Below are positions 18,428 to 26,603 of a stretch of DNA of 64,000 nt, in pieces. The position numbers and the translations under genes are program-made. The stretch is taken from NCBI GenBank assembly GCA_947626435.1, contig CANQSB010000001.1, forward strand, positions 62,001 to 126,000, written 5' to 3'. The notes under the pieces were generated by a model, which saw only the letters and a program-made list of their open reading frames with translations, was not told where the DNA came from and did no database searches. Each line of letters starts with the position of its first letter. The stretch's first letter is position 1. Origin of the DNA: an uncultured Lachnospiraceae bacterium. GTDB lineage: Bacteria; Bacillota; Clostridia; Lachnospirales; Lachnospiraceae.

Positions 18428-18477
18428 CAAACACTCGTTTGCTTTTATATGTTATCACACATATGTTCGCATTGCAA
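18428..18477 (-). promoter_or_regulatory. Promoter with two LexA (DinR)-like boxes
   Basis: Minus-strand TTGCAA (18477-18472), 17 bases, TAACAT (18454-18449). Box 1, CGAACATATGTGTG (18469-18456), lies between these hexamers; box 2, CAAACGAGTGTTTG (18441-18428), lies at the predicted transcription start. Each matches 12 of 14 positions of the Bacillus LexA consensus CGAACRNRYGTTYC as I recall it. This arrangement is typical of SOS-repressed promoters and fits the DNA-repair annotation of the genes downstream. Confidence 0.65.
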
Positions 18478-18540
18478 GTATTTTTTATAATTTCCTTTAA
18501 CAGTGGACACCCTGCCAACCATTTTGTGAATTAACTACAC

Positions 18541-18584
18541 ACAAAATAAGGACGCAAGCCATATATAGCTGATTTACGTCCTTA
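18541..18584 (-). terminator. Terminator after the PAS-GGDEF-EAL gene
   Basis: Minus strand TAAGGACG ... CGTCCTTA (18584-18577 / 18554-18547) followed by TTTTGT. It lies about 85 bases past the stop of the EAL gene. The loop is long (22 bases) and has an inner AGC/GCT pairing. Confidence 0.7.
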
Positions 18585-18667
18585 CTTCTAATCATTCTTT
18601 AATTTTCAATGCCTGTCAGTTTTACCCCCTACGCCTGTAACAGCGCCTTTAAATAATACACCGTAAA

Positions 18668-20308
18668 CTATTTCACCTCAAGCAGCTTCTCAAATTCACT
18701 CCTGCACACCGGTCTTGAATAGTGATAGCCCTGCAGCAGCGTAGCCCGCATATCGCCTACAATCTCCGCCACCTTGCCGTCCTCCACTCCCTCTATGATG
18801 GATTTGTAGCCAAGACGCCTGCACATTTCAAGAAGACTGTCCACAATCACATAGTCAATCTCATGCCCCGGCTGGGCAAGCTCCCGGATGAAAGAATGCT
18901 CTACCTTGATATAATCCACAGGCAGCCATTTCAACATTTCCATAGAGGCGTAAGCCGTCCCAAAATCATCGAGCGCCATCTTAAAACCGTAATTACGCAG
19001 CCTGCTGAACGTTGCCGCAAGCTCTTTCGGATTTTCTACCTGACAACTCTCCGTAAGCTCTATAATGATATTCCCCGGATTTACCCCATATTTTTCCGCG
19101 CCGGCAATCACCCTGTCGGCAAACACGCCATCCGTCATCTGCTGATAAGACACGTTAAAGCTTACCTGCAGCTCGCCATATGTATCGCGCCATGCCACCT
19201 GCTGCCTGATAGCCTCCTCCATTACCCAAAAGCCTACCTCGCGTATGCCGCCGTACTCCTCCAAAACCTTGACAAACTCCATAGGGTATGAGTCCTTTAT
19301 CCGCTCGCCTTTCCACCGCAGAAGACATTCGCAGCCTGCGACCGCACCCGTATCAGGATTAACGAACGGCTGGAAATACAGTTCAAAGCCTTCAAAGCCG
19401 TTCTTGATGCTGTGCTTTAAATCCGCACGCAGCACAAGCCCCCTCTCATGCTTTTTGGCAATTTCATCCGAAAAGAATACCATTTCACCGCGCAGCCTGC
19501 TCTTGGCATATTCAAGTGAATGTTCAAGCTTGCTGATAAGCGTTTCCCTGTCTGACGCGTCTTTCGGGAAAAATACGCCGCCCGCCGATATGGAAATTTC
19601 CGCCTTGCGCCCGTCCGCGAGCATCATAACGCTCGTCTCCTGACTCAGCTCCTTATAGTATTCCTCCGCTTCCCGCATATCCGCGCCGGCGGCAAACACG
19701 AGAAATTCATCCCCGTTAAACCGAAGCGCTTTCCAGCCTGATTTTGCCAGACCGCTCAACCTGCCCGCAAATTTAACCAGAATCTCATCGCCCGCATTAT
19801 ACCCATAATTGCTTATAATCTTCCTAAATCCGTCCAAGCCGATAAGCAGCGCTATCCCCGATTGGGAATCAAAATCAAAGCAGCGCAGCTCCTGCACTGT
19901 CATAAGCCCTGTCAGCGAATCGTACTTGCTCTGCCCGTCTATCCTTGTCATCAGCCCCGCGAAAATGATAGGCGTGCCCTCCGCGTCGCGGATTACGCTG
20001 CCCTTACACTCCACCCAGACATACCCGCCCGATGCATTCCGCGCCCTGTATTGGCAGTCGTGGTATTTCTTCTTTCCTGAAAAAACGCTGGTAATGTCAT
20101 CAGTGTAAGTTGCCAGGTCATCAGGGTGTACATGCTTCGCCCACTGATTCGCCGCATCTTTTATATACTCGCTGTCCAGCCCGAAATACTCTACGGCAGC
20201 CTTTGACCAGCGTGAAACGTCCGTCTTCATGTCGCACACGTAGATATAAACATTATCCGATGCCGATGCAAACGCTTCAAACAGCTCGTTATTAAAAACA
20301 TCACTCAT
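18668..20308 (-). CDS. PAS-GGDEF-EAL protein, probable c-di-GMP phosphodiesterase
   Basis: 546 residues from the ATG at 20308 (GGAG six bases upstream); the longer track start has no ribosome-binding site. A PAS domain (about 10-115, 'KHVHPDDLATYTDD') precedes a GGDEF domain (about 125-285) whose signature is degraded to 'RFNGDEF', so cyclase activity is doubtful. The EAL domain (about 295-545) has ECL instead of EAL ('CECLLRW') but keeps the catalytic Glu and also 'FNVS', 'IELTES', 'LDDFG', 'DYIKVEH' and 'IIEGVED'. All metal and catalytic residues seem present, so hydrolysis of c-di-GMP is likely. No membrane segment. Second gene of an operon with a FIST-GGDEF protein. Confidence 0.92.
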   Translation of the reverse strand: MSDVFNNELFEAFASASDNVYIYVCDMKTDVSRWSKAAVEYFGLDSEYIKDAANQWAKHVHPDDLATYTDDITSVFSGKKKYHDCQYRARNASGGYVWVECKGSVIRDAEGTPIIFAGLMTRIDGQSKYDSLTGLMTVQELRCFDFDSQSGIALLIGLDGFRKIISNYGYNAGDEILVKFAGRLSGLAKSGWKALRFNGDEFLVFAAGADMREAEEYYKELSQETSVMMLADGRKAEISISAGGVFFPKDASDRETLISKLEHSLEYAKSRLRGEMVFFSDEIAKKHERGLVLRADLKHSIKNGFEGFELYFQPFVNPDTGAVAGCECLLRWKGERIKDSYPMEFVKVLEEYGGIREVGFWVMEEAIRQQVAWRDTYGELQVSFNVSYQQMTDGVFADRVIAGAEKYGVNPGNIIIELTESCQVENPKELAATFSRLRNYGFKMALDDFGTAYASMEMLKWLPVDYIKVEHSFIRELAQPGHEIDYVIVDSLLEMCRRLGYKSIIEGVEDGKVAEIVGDMRATLLQGYHYSRPVCRSEFEKLLEVK

Positions 20309-20323
20309 AACTATCTCCATTCT

Positions 20324-20343
20324 GCCGCCAAACAGTTGGCGGC
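20324..20343 (-). other. Intercistronic hairpin before the EAL gene
   Basis: Perfect 8-base inverted repeat GCCGCCAA/TTGGCGGC with a 4-base loop, between the stop of the FIST-GGDEF gene and the ribosome-binding site of the EAL gene. No U-run follows, so it is not a normal terminator. It could modulate translation or mRNA stability of the distal gene. Confidence 0.6.
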
Positions 20344-20353
20344 ACAAATATAT

Positions 20354-22126
20354 CTACAACCTCACAACCCTGTTTTTGCCTGCCGCTTTCGCCATATAGA
20401 GCGCCTTATCCACGCGACTGTACAGCATATCGGCGTTCTCGTCTCCCGCCTGCGTGACTCCGATGCTCACCGTCTGGCAGGGCGCCGTCTCATATGATAC
20501 CGCCGCAAACGCCAGGCGTATTTTCTCCGCCAGTGCTTCCGCCTCATCCAAATCGCTGTCCGCCAACAGCACCATAAACTCCTCACCGCCCCAACGCCCA
20601 AGTGAGCACGAATCCACATCAGCCGTCGTATCCCTGAGCACGTCCGCCAAAGCCTGAATCACGTGGTCGCCTTCCTTATGCCCATATATGTCGTTTACCT
20701 TTTTGAAATTGTCAATATCCAACATAATCAGCGACATATGACCGCGGATTTCAAAATTCCTGTATCTGTCAAGCGTACTGTGGATTTTTCTCTCTATCTC
20801 CGCGCGGTTATTAAGCCTTGTCAGACCGTCAGTGACAGAGCTCATGGCAAGCTTCTTGTTCATCTCCTCCAAATCAGCCGTAGAAGCCTCGATAAACGAA
20901 ACAAAGCGCCTTATAATAGGTATTCTCTCTCTTTCACTATTTTCAAGCTGTTCCTGTGCAATGTTTACCCTTTTCCCTGAAGCCGGCTCATCTCCCTCGC
21001 GCATGGCGACTATTACAAGCGTCACGTTAAAATTGAGCATGTCGCCGTTTATTCGCACAAACTCGCCATGGGTATAAAAACCCGCAGTAGGCGCGACTTT
21101 GTTAAAAATGACAGTCTCGTCGCTTATATTTTCGTCGCCCCAGAACGCCCTTCTTGCAGCGCACGAAAACGTCTGTATAACCTCCGGCATGAAATCCGCT
21201 ATCCGCTGCCCGTCTTCCCTGATACTCGCAAGGATTGTCTCGGGGTCGCCGTATGCGAGCCTGACGTTCGTTCCCTCCTGCATGTCAGACGACATCACAA
21301 GCGAGCCGTCCTCGTTTGCCGCAAGCGGACATCTCAGGATGTCTATGCCGTCATGCTCCACAAAAAGCGGAAACTCAAGCGTATTGGAGAAAAATTTTTC
21401 ATTCCTGTTGATATTTAAAAATCTGCGGTATATGTCAAGGGCAGGTTTGCCGTCAAGCTCATAAAGTATCTCTCTGTCAGCCTTCGTGACCTTGAATTTT
21501 CTTTTCAGGGGCTTCCAGCCGGAGATAAACGTACTGTATGTATGAAAATCTTCACCGCCAAGCAGAAGAAATACGATGCCATGACCCAAAATTTCGTTGC
21601 CCTTTGAAAATACGAACGCCGTCTCATCATCCATGTCGGGATTGAACGCCCCGCCCCCGAATACCTGTATATCCTCGCGCAGACCGCTCATCTTATTGCA
21701 AAATTCCATCATGGACATATCCATAATAGTGGCATGCATCTCCACAGCATTGACCCATGGATTTTCCTCACAGCATTTTTTAAGTTCAGCCACATCATGC
21801 GCCACGTCATCCTCTAAAAACGGAAATTGCAGGATTTTCGCCTTCGTCGTCTCACATTCAAAGACTGTACAGAGCAGTATGATACGCGTATTCGTCAATG
21901 CGCCGTCTGTGATGTTGGCGTTGGTCGTGCAGCCAAGATACAGCGCGTCCGGCATCTCGTGGTCAAGAAATTCGCATATGTGCCTGATATGCTCCCTTTC
22001 CATATCGTCTGAATATATCCGAAATACAGTGGTGTAACCCGCATGCGTCTCCTTCCACTGCCTGATTTCCGCCAAATTTTCAAGAAGTCCGTCATCGTCC
22101 CTATACAATATCTTAAATTGTTTCAT
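20354..22126 (-). CDS. FIST-GGDEF diguanylate cyclase
   Basis: 590 residues starting at ATG 22126, which has GAAGGAG upstream and begins 'MKQFKILYRDDD'; the track ORF is 29 codons longer without support. Residues about 1-190 are a FIST_N sensory domain ('DALYLGCTTNANI', 'VFGGGAFNPD'); about 200-370 FIST_C ('GFYTHGEFVRING' near its end). FIST domains are thought to bind small ligands such as amino acids. A helical linker leads to a GGDEF domain (about 430-590) with intact 'RWGGEEF' and 'DIDNFKKVNDIYGH'. No RxxD inhibitory site is evident five residues before GGEEF. A cytosolic cyclase making c-di-GMP, co-transcribed with a phosphodiesterase. Confidence 0.93.
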   Translation of the reverse strand: MKQFKILYRDDDGLLENLAEIRQWKETHAGYTTVFRIYSDDMEREHIRHICEFLDHEMPDALYLGCTTNANITDGALTNTRIILLCTVFECETTKAKILQFPFLEDDVAHDVAELKKCCEENPWVNAVEMHATIMDMSMMEFCNKMSGLREDIQVFGGGAFNPDMDDETAFVFSKGNEILGHGIVFLLLGGEDFHTYSTFISGWKPLKRKFKVTKADREILYELDGKPALDIYRRFLNINRNEKFFSNTLEFPLFVEHDGIDILRCPLAANEDGSLVMSSDMQEGTNVRLAYGDPETILASIREDGQRIADFMPEVIQTFSCAARRAFWGDENISDETVIFNKVAPTAGFYTHGEFVRINGDMLNFNVTLVIVAMREGDEPASGKRVNIAQEQLENSERERIPIIRRFVSFIEASTADLEEMNKKLAMSSVTDGLTRLNNRAEIERKIHSTLDRYRNFEIRGHMSLIMLDIDNFKKVNDIYGHKEGDHVIQALADVLRDTTADVDSCSLGRWGGEEFMVLLADSDLDEAEALAEKIRLAFAAVSYETAPCQTVSIGVTQAGDENADMLYSRVDKALYMAKAAGKNRVVRL

Positions 22127-22203
22127 TTTATGCACATCTCCTTCTGCCGTTATCGCCATATAAAATATAAATTGTGAAGCCTTATCCGAGAACCACACTG
22201 CGT

Positions 22204-22238
22204 ATCTAGTCACGTTTTTGTGTATTTTGACTAAATCC
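22204..22238 (-). other. Conserved leader stem-loop element, copy 2
   Basis: On the minus strand ATTTAGTCA (22236-22228) can pair with TGACTAGAT (22212-22204, one G-U pair), loop AAATACACAAAAACG. Within the predicted 138-base leader of the FIST-GGDEF mRNA, about 80-110 bases before the start codon. It shares the 14-mer TATTTTGACTAAAT (plus strand) with copy 1. It does not look like a c-di-GMP-I or -II riboswitch. Confidence 0.5.
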
Positions 22239-22270
22239 AGGCAATCTAAAAGCCCTTTTACTATTGAATA

Positions 22271-22299
22271 ATTATAGCACAGTCATTCGCAGATGTACA
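22271..22299 (-). promoter_or_regulatory. Promoter of the FIST-GGDEF/EAL operon
   Basis: Minus-strand TGTACA (22299-22294), 17 bases, perfect TATAAT (22276-22271) with an extended -10 TGC before it. It predicts a start near 22264 and a 5' leader of about 138 bases. Confidence 0.75.
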
Positions 22300-22301
22300 C
22301 A

Positions 22302-22340
22302 CAAAAAAATAGGCACACCATAAAAATCTATGATGTGCCT
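22302..22340 (-). terminator. Terminator of the XRE regulator gene
   Basis: Minus strand AGGCACATCAT ... ATGGTGTGCCT followed by ATTTTTTTG, beginning right at the XRE stop codon. The imperfect stem has one mismatch. It separates the regulator from the c-di-GMP operon. Confidence 0.88.
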
Positions 22341-22733
22341 TTACAAATCCATTTCCCTAAGCACGTTCAAGAGCTTATCGCCATAATCCGTCTGCTCCTC
22401 AACCGTAAGATACTTGCTGCTCTTCTTCCTTGAAAAATAGTTGACAAGACGTATAAGTATGCGCAGCTTATCGTATTCCTCACTGTTCAACAGCGTCTCC
22501 CATATGCCCTCGATACCTTCCTGCTCACCAAACAGCACGTAATCCGCTGATGCTTGCAGCTCCTTTTCAAGCTTGCGCAAGCCGTCAATCGAAATCTGAT
22601 TTTCTGCGCTCTCTATCTTCTTGTATGCCGACAATGAAATTTCAAGCAGCTCTGCCATTTTTTCCTGCGTCAGGCCAGCTTTTAGGCGTATCTCACGAAT
22701 TCGCCCAGCAGTCTCAGCGCGCTCGGATGTCAT
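22341..22733 (-). CDS. XRE-family helix-turn-helix regulator
   Basis: 130 residues from the ATG at 22733 (GAGG upstream). The HTH_3/Cro-C1 domain occupies about 8-65: 'IREIRLKAGLTQEKMAELLEISLSAYKKIESAENQISIDGL'-type spacing (read in parts) is diagnostic. The C-terminal half is helical and unrecognised. An 8-base dyad at 22790-22810 near its start is a candidate self-operator. It is transcribed alone and ends at a strong terminator. Targets are unknown; the adjacent c-di-GMP operon or SulP gene are possible. Confidence 0.9.
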   Translation of the reverse strand: MTSERAETAGRIREIRLKAGLTQEKMAELLEISLSAYKKIESAENQISIDGLRKLEKELQASADYVLFGEQEGIEGIWETLLNSEEYDKLRILIRLVNYFSRKKSSKYLTVEEQTDYGDKLLNVLREMDL

Positions 22734-22789
22734 TCCTTTCCTCGCTACTCTCGACACATTCGCACCCCCATTACACACATAATCTAAAC

Positions 22790-22810
22790 AACTTAGATTA
22801 TTCTATACAG
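22790..22810. promoter_or_regulatory. Dyad upstream of the XRE gene, candidate operator
   Basis: Perfect 8-base inverted repeat TAATCTAA / TTAGATTA with 5 bases between, 57-77 bases before the start codon and directly beside a TATAGAAT sequence that could serve as -10. Such a site fits autoregulation by the XRE protein. Confidence 0.5.
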
Positions 22811-22921
22811 ATTTCCGCAAATTATCCAGTTACTTGCGATACTCTATATGGGTATTACAAATGTATCTCCGCGCAGAATGTGCCCAAAAATCGACAGTTT
22901 AGTGACACTTTTCGACGCTAA

Positions 22922-25015
22922 TTATTTTTTTCGCAGTTCAAGGTAACGCTCATAGTATTCGGGCTTCCTTTCCTTTATGCGCGTTTCCAACCTCTTTCTG
23001 TAGCGCTCCAAAAGCTCCAGCGCTTCGGGGCTCAGGCTTTTTGCTTTTTCTTCAAGTATTCCGCGGCGCTGTTCGAGGCGCCTTTCTATTTCGTCTATAT
23101 CAAGGCTTCCCTGTTTTTCAAGCTCTGAAAAATAAAGCTCCATCTGGCTCAAAAGCGCGTCCTCGTCAATCAGGCTGACATGCCCCCATGCGGACGTTCG
23201 CTCCGCTTTTTCAATATTTTCAAGGCTGTAGTCGCCTGAGCTCAGCAGCTTTTGCGCCACCTCCTTTGCAAGCTCCTCAAGTTTTTCAGCCGTACCTTCG
23301 CCGTATGCCCACTCAAACTCCGCGATACGGGCAACCTCCTCGTCCACCTCGCCAGGCAAATCGCCCTCAAGCGGATACGGGCTTGGCACGCCTGCCGCCT
23401 GCAGCGCCGCTTGGATGGTCCTGCGCACAGAGCCTTCCTCGATAAGCGCACCCGCGCCATATGCGCGAAGCTGGTCGTTTACAGTATCGGCGTGCTCTGT
23501 CATGTAGAAATATATGTTTCTCGCGTTCAGATTGCGTTTAAGAACCACAAGACGCTCTGCCGCCGTAATGTCTATGCTTCCGATGCCCCGCGCGTCGACA
23601 ATCACCTGCCGCGTGCCGTCATCTACGGCATTTTCTATATCCTCCTGAAATGCCCCTACATTGGCGAAAAAAAGATTGCCGCTAAATCTGTAGATGACTG
23701 TATTTCTTATGGGACGGGCATTGGGATTGCGGCTTAAGTTGTGAAAGCCCTCATGCCCCTGTATTACTCCAAGAAAAGCTTTTGACGGCACTACCGCCCG
23801 GACAATCACAGCAATAAACGACAGCACTATTCCGATGATGACTCCGTATATCGTGCCGAACACCAGCACTCCCGCAAAGGTCGCTACAAATATGCCAAAC
23901 TCCTGCTTGTCAGACTTCCATGCCTTTTTGGCAATGCCAAACTCCACTATGCCCATAAGCGCCGTAATGACAATTCCCGTAAGCACAGGCACAGGCAGGT
24001 AGCCAAGCAGCTGTGTCCCAAACAACAGCACAAAAACCATGGTTATCCCCGCCGTCACAGACATAAGCTGCGACTTACAGCCATATTGGTCAGCAATGCC
24101 GCTGCGCGAAACACTGCCGTTAAGCGGACAGCACCCTACGAGCGCCCCCGCCAAATTGCCTGCCGCGTATGCGAGCACCTCGCGGTTGTTGTCAACCTTG
24201 TAATTGTACTTTAACGCGTAGTTGTTTGTCGCAAGCAGAGTCTGCGCCATTATCACAAGGGAAATCGTAATCGCCAGTATGATAATCTCCTCCGCGTTTT
24301 GGAAAAACATCTGAAAGTATTCTGATATCTCAAAGCGCTCTATGCCAAGCTCTACCTTGGGCAAGAGCCTGACGCCGTATCTGTCTATATGGAAAAAGGC
24401 AGTGAGCGCCGCGCCTACTGCCATCATGACTACGGACATCGGAAATTTGGGCGCAATTTTTCTGAAAACCCGCAAAATTACAATCGTGCCTATGCCGAGT
24501 GCGGCGGACAGCAGATTAAATGACGGAAGCTCGCCCCATATGTGATACAGAAGCACAAATATTTCTCCTGTACCCGCGTTTCCGCCAAAAAGCTTAGGTA
24601 CCTGCATCAGGATAATGGTACAGCCGATGCCCGAAATAAAACCGCCCATCACTGATTTTGATATGTAGTTTACGAGCCGCCCCGCCTTTATCATAAAAAA
24701 TATGAAAAGACACGCTGCTGTAGTCAGTGTGATAACCGGTACGAGTATCGAAGCCTCACGCGTGTACGGCGCTACGCCCATGCCCAGAAGCGCTCCGCCT
24801 ACCAATGCCGCGGGCGTGGCGTCAACTCCGAAAACAAACTGCGGCGATGATGTAAAAAGCGCATAGACAAGTATAGGCAGCACAGAGCCGTAAAGCCCAT
24901 AGACAGGCGCGAGCCCCGCCACCTGCGCGTAGCCCATTGAGATAGGAATGGACACGAGTGCGACTACTATTCCTGATATGATGTCTTTTTTGATGTGTTC
25001 TTTTTTATATTTCAT
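22922..25015 (-). CDS. SulP (SLC26) family anion transporter with STAS domain
   Basis: 697 residues from ATG 25015 ('MKYKKEHIKKDIISG', AGGAG upstream). The transporter domain (about 1-390) has 'SIPISMGYAQVAGLAPVYGLYGS' and many membrane helices, then a STAS domain (about 410-510, 'DARGIGSIDITAAERL'). SulP proteins move sulfate, bicarbonate or other anions across the cytoplasmic membrane; substrate is undetermined. An unusual charged helical tail of about 150 residues follows STAS ('RRLEQRRGILEEKAKSL'), making it longer than the usual 550-600. No operon partner is evident. Confidence 0.93.
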   Translation of the reverse strand: MKYKKEHIKKDIISGIVVALVSIPISMGYAQVAGLAPVYGLYGSVLPILVYALFTSSPQFVFGVDATPAALVGGALLGMGVAPYTREASILVPVITLTTAACLFIFFMIKAGRLVNYISKSVMGGFISGIGCTIILMQVPKLFGGNAGTGEIFVLLYHIWGELPSFNLLSAALGIGTIVILRVFRKIAPKFPMSVVMMAVGAALTAFFHIDRYGVRLLPKVELGIERFEISEYFQMFFQNAEEIIILAITISLVIMAQTLLATNNYALKYNYKVDNNREVLAYAAGNLAGALVGCCPLNGSVSRSGIADQYGCKSQLMSVTAGITMVFVLLFGTQLLGYLPVPVLTGIVITALMGIVEFGIAKKAWKSDKQEFGIFVATFAGVLVFGTIYGVIIGIVLSFIAVIVRAVVPSKAFLGVIQGHEGFHNLSRNPNARPIRNTVIYRFSGNLFFANVGAFQEDIENAVDDGTRQVIVDARGIGSIDITAAERLVVLKRNLNARNIYFYMTEHADTVNDQLRAYGAGALIEEGSVRRTIQAALQAAGVPSPYPLEGDLPGEVDEEVARIAEFEWAYGEGTAEKLEELAKEVAQKLLSSGDYSLENIEKAERTSAWGHVSLIDEDALLSQMELYFSELEKQGSLDIDEIERRLEQRRGILEEKAKSLSPEALELLERYRKRLETRIKERKPEYYERYLELRKK

Positions 25016-25113
25016 TAGCTCTCCTGCTTTATTAATTACCATCAGGCATTGTAAAGCCTTATTCAATAACCTTCCTCTTTCACCTGCATTATGTTAATCG
25101 CTGAAACACTCGC

Positions 25114-25515
25114 TTATTCTGCCCAATTCTCAATTTTCAGCCCTGCCACTCGCTCAAATTCTCTCACATTATTTGTCACAAGCGTATATCCTTTCGACAT
25201 CGCATGACCTGCAATCAGCATATCCATTGTCCCGATTGGCGTTCCTTGTTTTTGTAGATAAGCGCATATATTTCCATACTCTCTCGCTGCAACTTCATCA
25301 AACGGCAGTATATTAAGAATTGTAAGGAATTTAGAAAGAGCGGCTCTGCTTTTTTCAGTATAATTGCTTTTGGCGGCGCCATGCTCCAATTCGGCAAGTG
25401 TAATTGCTGAGATGCAAAGACCTTTATGCAGATTTTCCTTTATGCGCGAAAAAACTTGCTCCGGCTTATTTTTTATGGCATAAATGCAGATATTTGTATC
25501 CAACATGTACATCAT
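25114..25515 (-). CDS. vapC: PIN-domain toxin, VapC/FitB-like
   Basis: 133 residues, a PIN-fold endoribonuclease. Acidic residues expected in the active site are visible: Asp in 'YMLDTNICIYAI', Glu in 'TLAELEHGAAKS', Asp in 'GTMDMLIAGHA' and Asn/Glu in 'TNNVREFERV'. VapC toxins cut tRNA or rRNA and are neutralised by the upstream antitoxin. The start overlaps the antitoxin stop by 4 bases (ATGA-type coupling). Confidence 0.93.
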   Translation of the reverse strand: MMYMLDTNICIYAIKNKPEQVFSRIKENLHKGLCISAITLAELEHGAAKSNYTEKSRAALSKFLTILNILPFDEVAAREYGNICAYLQKQGTPIGTMDMLIAGHAMSKGYTLVTNNVREFERVAGLKIENWAE

Positions 25516-25784
25516 AATGTCTCTCTCTCTGAGGGGATTTCGTCAGCCCTGCCGTCAGCCATAAAATCATCCGGGAAGCCGTTTACTCCGTCCATAAACA
25601 TTTGAAATGCCGTTTCCTCCGGCAGTTCTCCTACGATTTCAAATGGAATACGCCTTTCGCGCTTCAATGCCTTGGCATATAATGTAAATGCTGTTGTCAG
25701 CGAAAGTCCCATATCTGCGCAAATCTTCTCTACATCTTTTTTCAAATCCGTATCCATGCGGATGTTTACCATGCTCTGTGACAT
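25512..25784 (-). CDS. RelB/DinJ-type antitoxin
   Basis: 90 residues. The N-terminus 'VNIRMDTDLKKDVEKICADMGLSLTTAFTLYAKAL' (parts) is the ribbon-helix-helix domain of RelB/DinJ antitoxins, which bind the operon promoter. The C-terminus is acidic and would wrap the toxin. DinJ-type antitoxins usually pair with YafQ/RelE toxins; here the partner is a PIN toxin. A sigma-A promoter lies 24 bases upstream, containing a small dyad that may be the operator. Confidence 0.9.
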   Translation of the reverse strand: MSQSMVNIRMDTDLKKDVEKICADMGLSLTTAFTLYAKALKRERRIPFEIVGELPEETAFQMFMDGVNGFPDDFMADGRADEIPSERETL

Positions 25785-25807
25785 AAAAATCCCTCTCTTT
25801 CCACTTT

Positions 25808-25836
25808 AGGATACTATAGTGTAAAGCGTGTGTCAA
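25808..25836 (-). promoter_or_regulatory. Promoter of the antitoxin-toxin operon
   Basis: Minus strand perfect TTGACA (25836-25831), 17 bases, TATCCT (25813-25808). The spacer and -10 contain ACACTATAGTAT, a partial dyad (ACTATAGT) suited to a ribbon-helix-helix repressor. Confidence 0.7.
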
Positions 25837-25863
25837 GCGCTTTGATTTACATTGGTGGCACAT

Positions 25864-26541
25864 TTAATCCTCTATCAGCCTTAATCCTGCGGTATCGGTT
25901 ACCGGGAGTGAAAATACTATCGCTTGGGCTTTGCTTTCTGTGCCGACGCGCTCCATGACGGCTTTCATTATGCTGTTTTTCTGCTCTGTCCTTGTCACTA
26001 TGAATATCATTTCTTTTTCGGCGGCGAGTGATACACCGAGGAACTTTTCGGCGTGTTCCATGCCTGTGCCTTTTGCCTGCAGCACTGTGCCGCCGTATGC
26101 GCCTGCTTCTCTTGCGGCGTCCATGACTAGTTCGATGTAGCCTCGGTTTGCGATGATTATTATTAAATCGTGTGTGGTGTCTTTCAAGAATGATTCCTCC
26201 TCTTTTTGATATTCGTCTTTGGCTAGCAGAAACTGCAGGGTTTTTTTGCCGCCGATGCTGCTTAGCGGTATGATGAAGGCGATGCCGCCTCCTGGGGCGT
26301 CTATTTTCATTTTTTTGCGGAGTTCTTTTTTTAGCGATTGCCAGTCTTCTTCTTCCTGTATGGAGAATATTACGGTTTTTTCGGTGGCTTCAAGTCCTAG
26401 GTAGTCTAGCATGTCGCCGCGTGCTGTGCCTGCGCCTAGGGTTGTAAAGGTTACGGAAAGGCCGTTTTCTTTGTAGAGTTTTTCGTATTTGGAGCCGTTT
26501 TTTCTGTCTACTATGGTGGTGGTGAGGTATAGTTTTCCCAT
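25864..26541 (-). CDS. Tandem PII-like regulatory protein
   Basis: 225 residues from ATG 26541 ('MGKLYLTTTIVDRKNG'); the track start would run into the left arm of an inverted repeat. Two PII-like (ferredoxin-fold) halves are visible. The first has 'TFTTLGAGTARGDMLDYLGLE', the second 'GAYGGTVLQAKGTG' and 'GVSLAAEKEMIFIVT'. Proteins of this kind are commonly encoded with DUF1538 membrane proteins, whose gene lies upstream in the same direction. It probably senses a nucleotide or metabolite and gates the DUF1538 protein. The T-loop tyrosine of classical GlnB is absent. Confidence 0.75.
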   Translation of the reverse strand: MGKLYLTTTIVDRKNGSKYEKLYKENGLSVTFTTLGAGTARGDMLDYLGLEATEKTVIFSIQEEEDWQSLKKELRKKMKIDAPGGGIAFIIPLSSIGGKKTLQFLLAKDEYQKEEESFLKDTTHDLIIIIANRGYIELVMDAAREAGAYGGTVLQAKGTGMEHAEKFLGVSLAAEKEMIFIVTRTEQKNSIMKAVMERVGTESKAQAIVFSLPVTDTAGLRLIED

Positions 26542-26603
26542 GTGATGGTGTGTTCCTTTCAATGATAATGCGTAAATGGTGACTTGTGGTGTCCTGTCGG
26601 TCC

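Larger units (their letters stand above)
18288..18667. other. Intergenic region between radical-SAM operon and EAL gene
   Basis: 380 bases without a convincing gene on either strand. It holds, from low to high coordinates, the leader of the radical-SAM gene with its stem-loop element, the promoter with LexA-like boxes, and the terminator of the c-di-GMP operon. I saw nothing else. Confidence 0.8.

Noticed and set aside
22127-22264. c-di-GMP riboswitch in the leader of the FIST-GGDEF gene
   Set aside because: Leader length is suitable, but I cannot find the conserved GEMM-I or GEMM-II core sequences. The shared stem-loop is reported instead as an unknown element.
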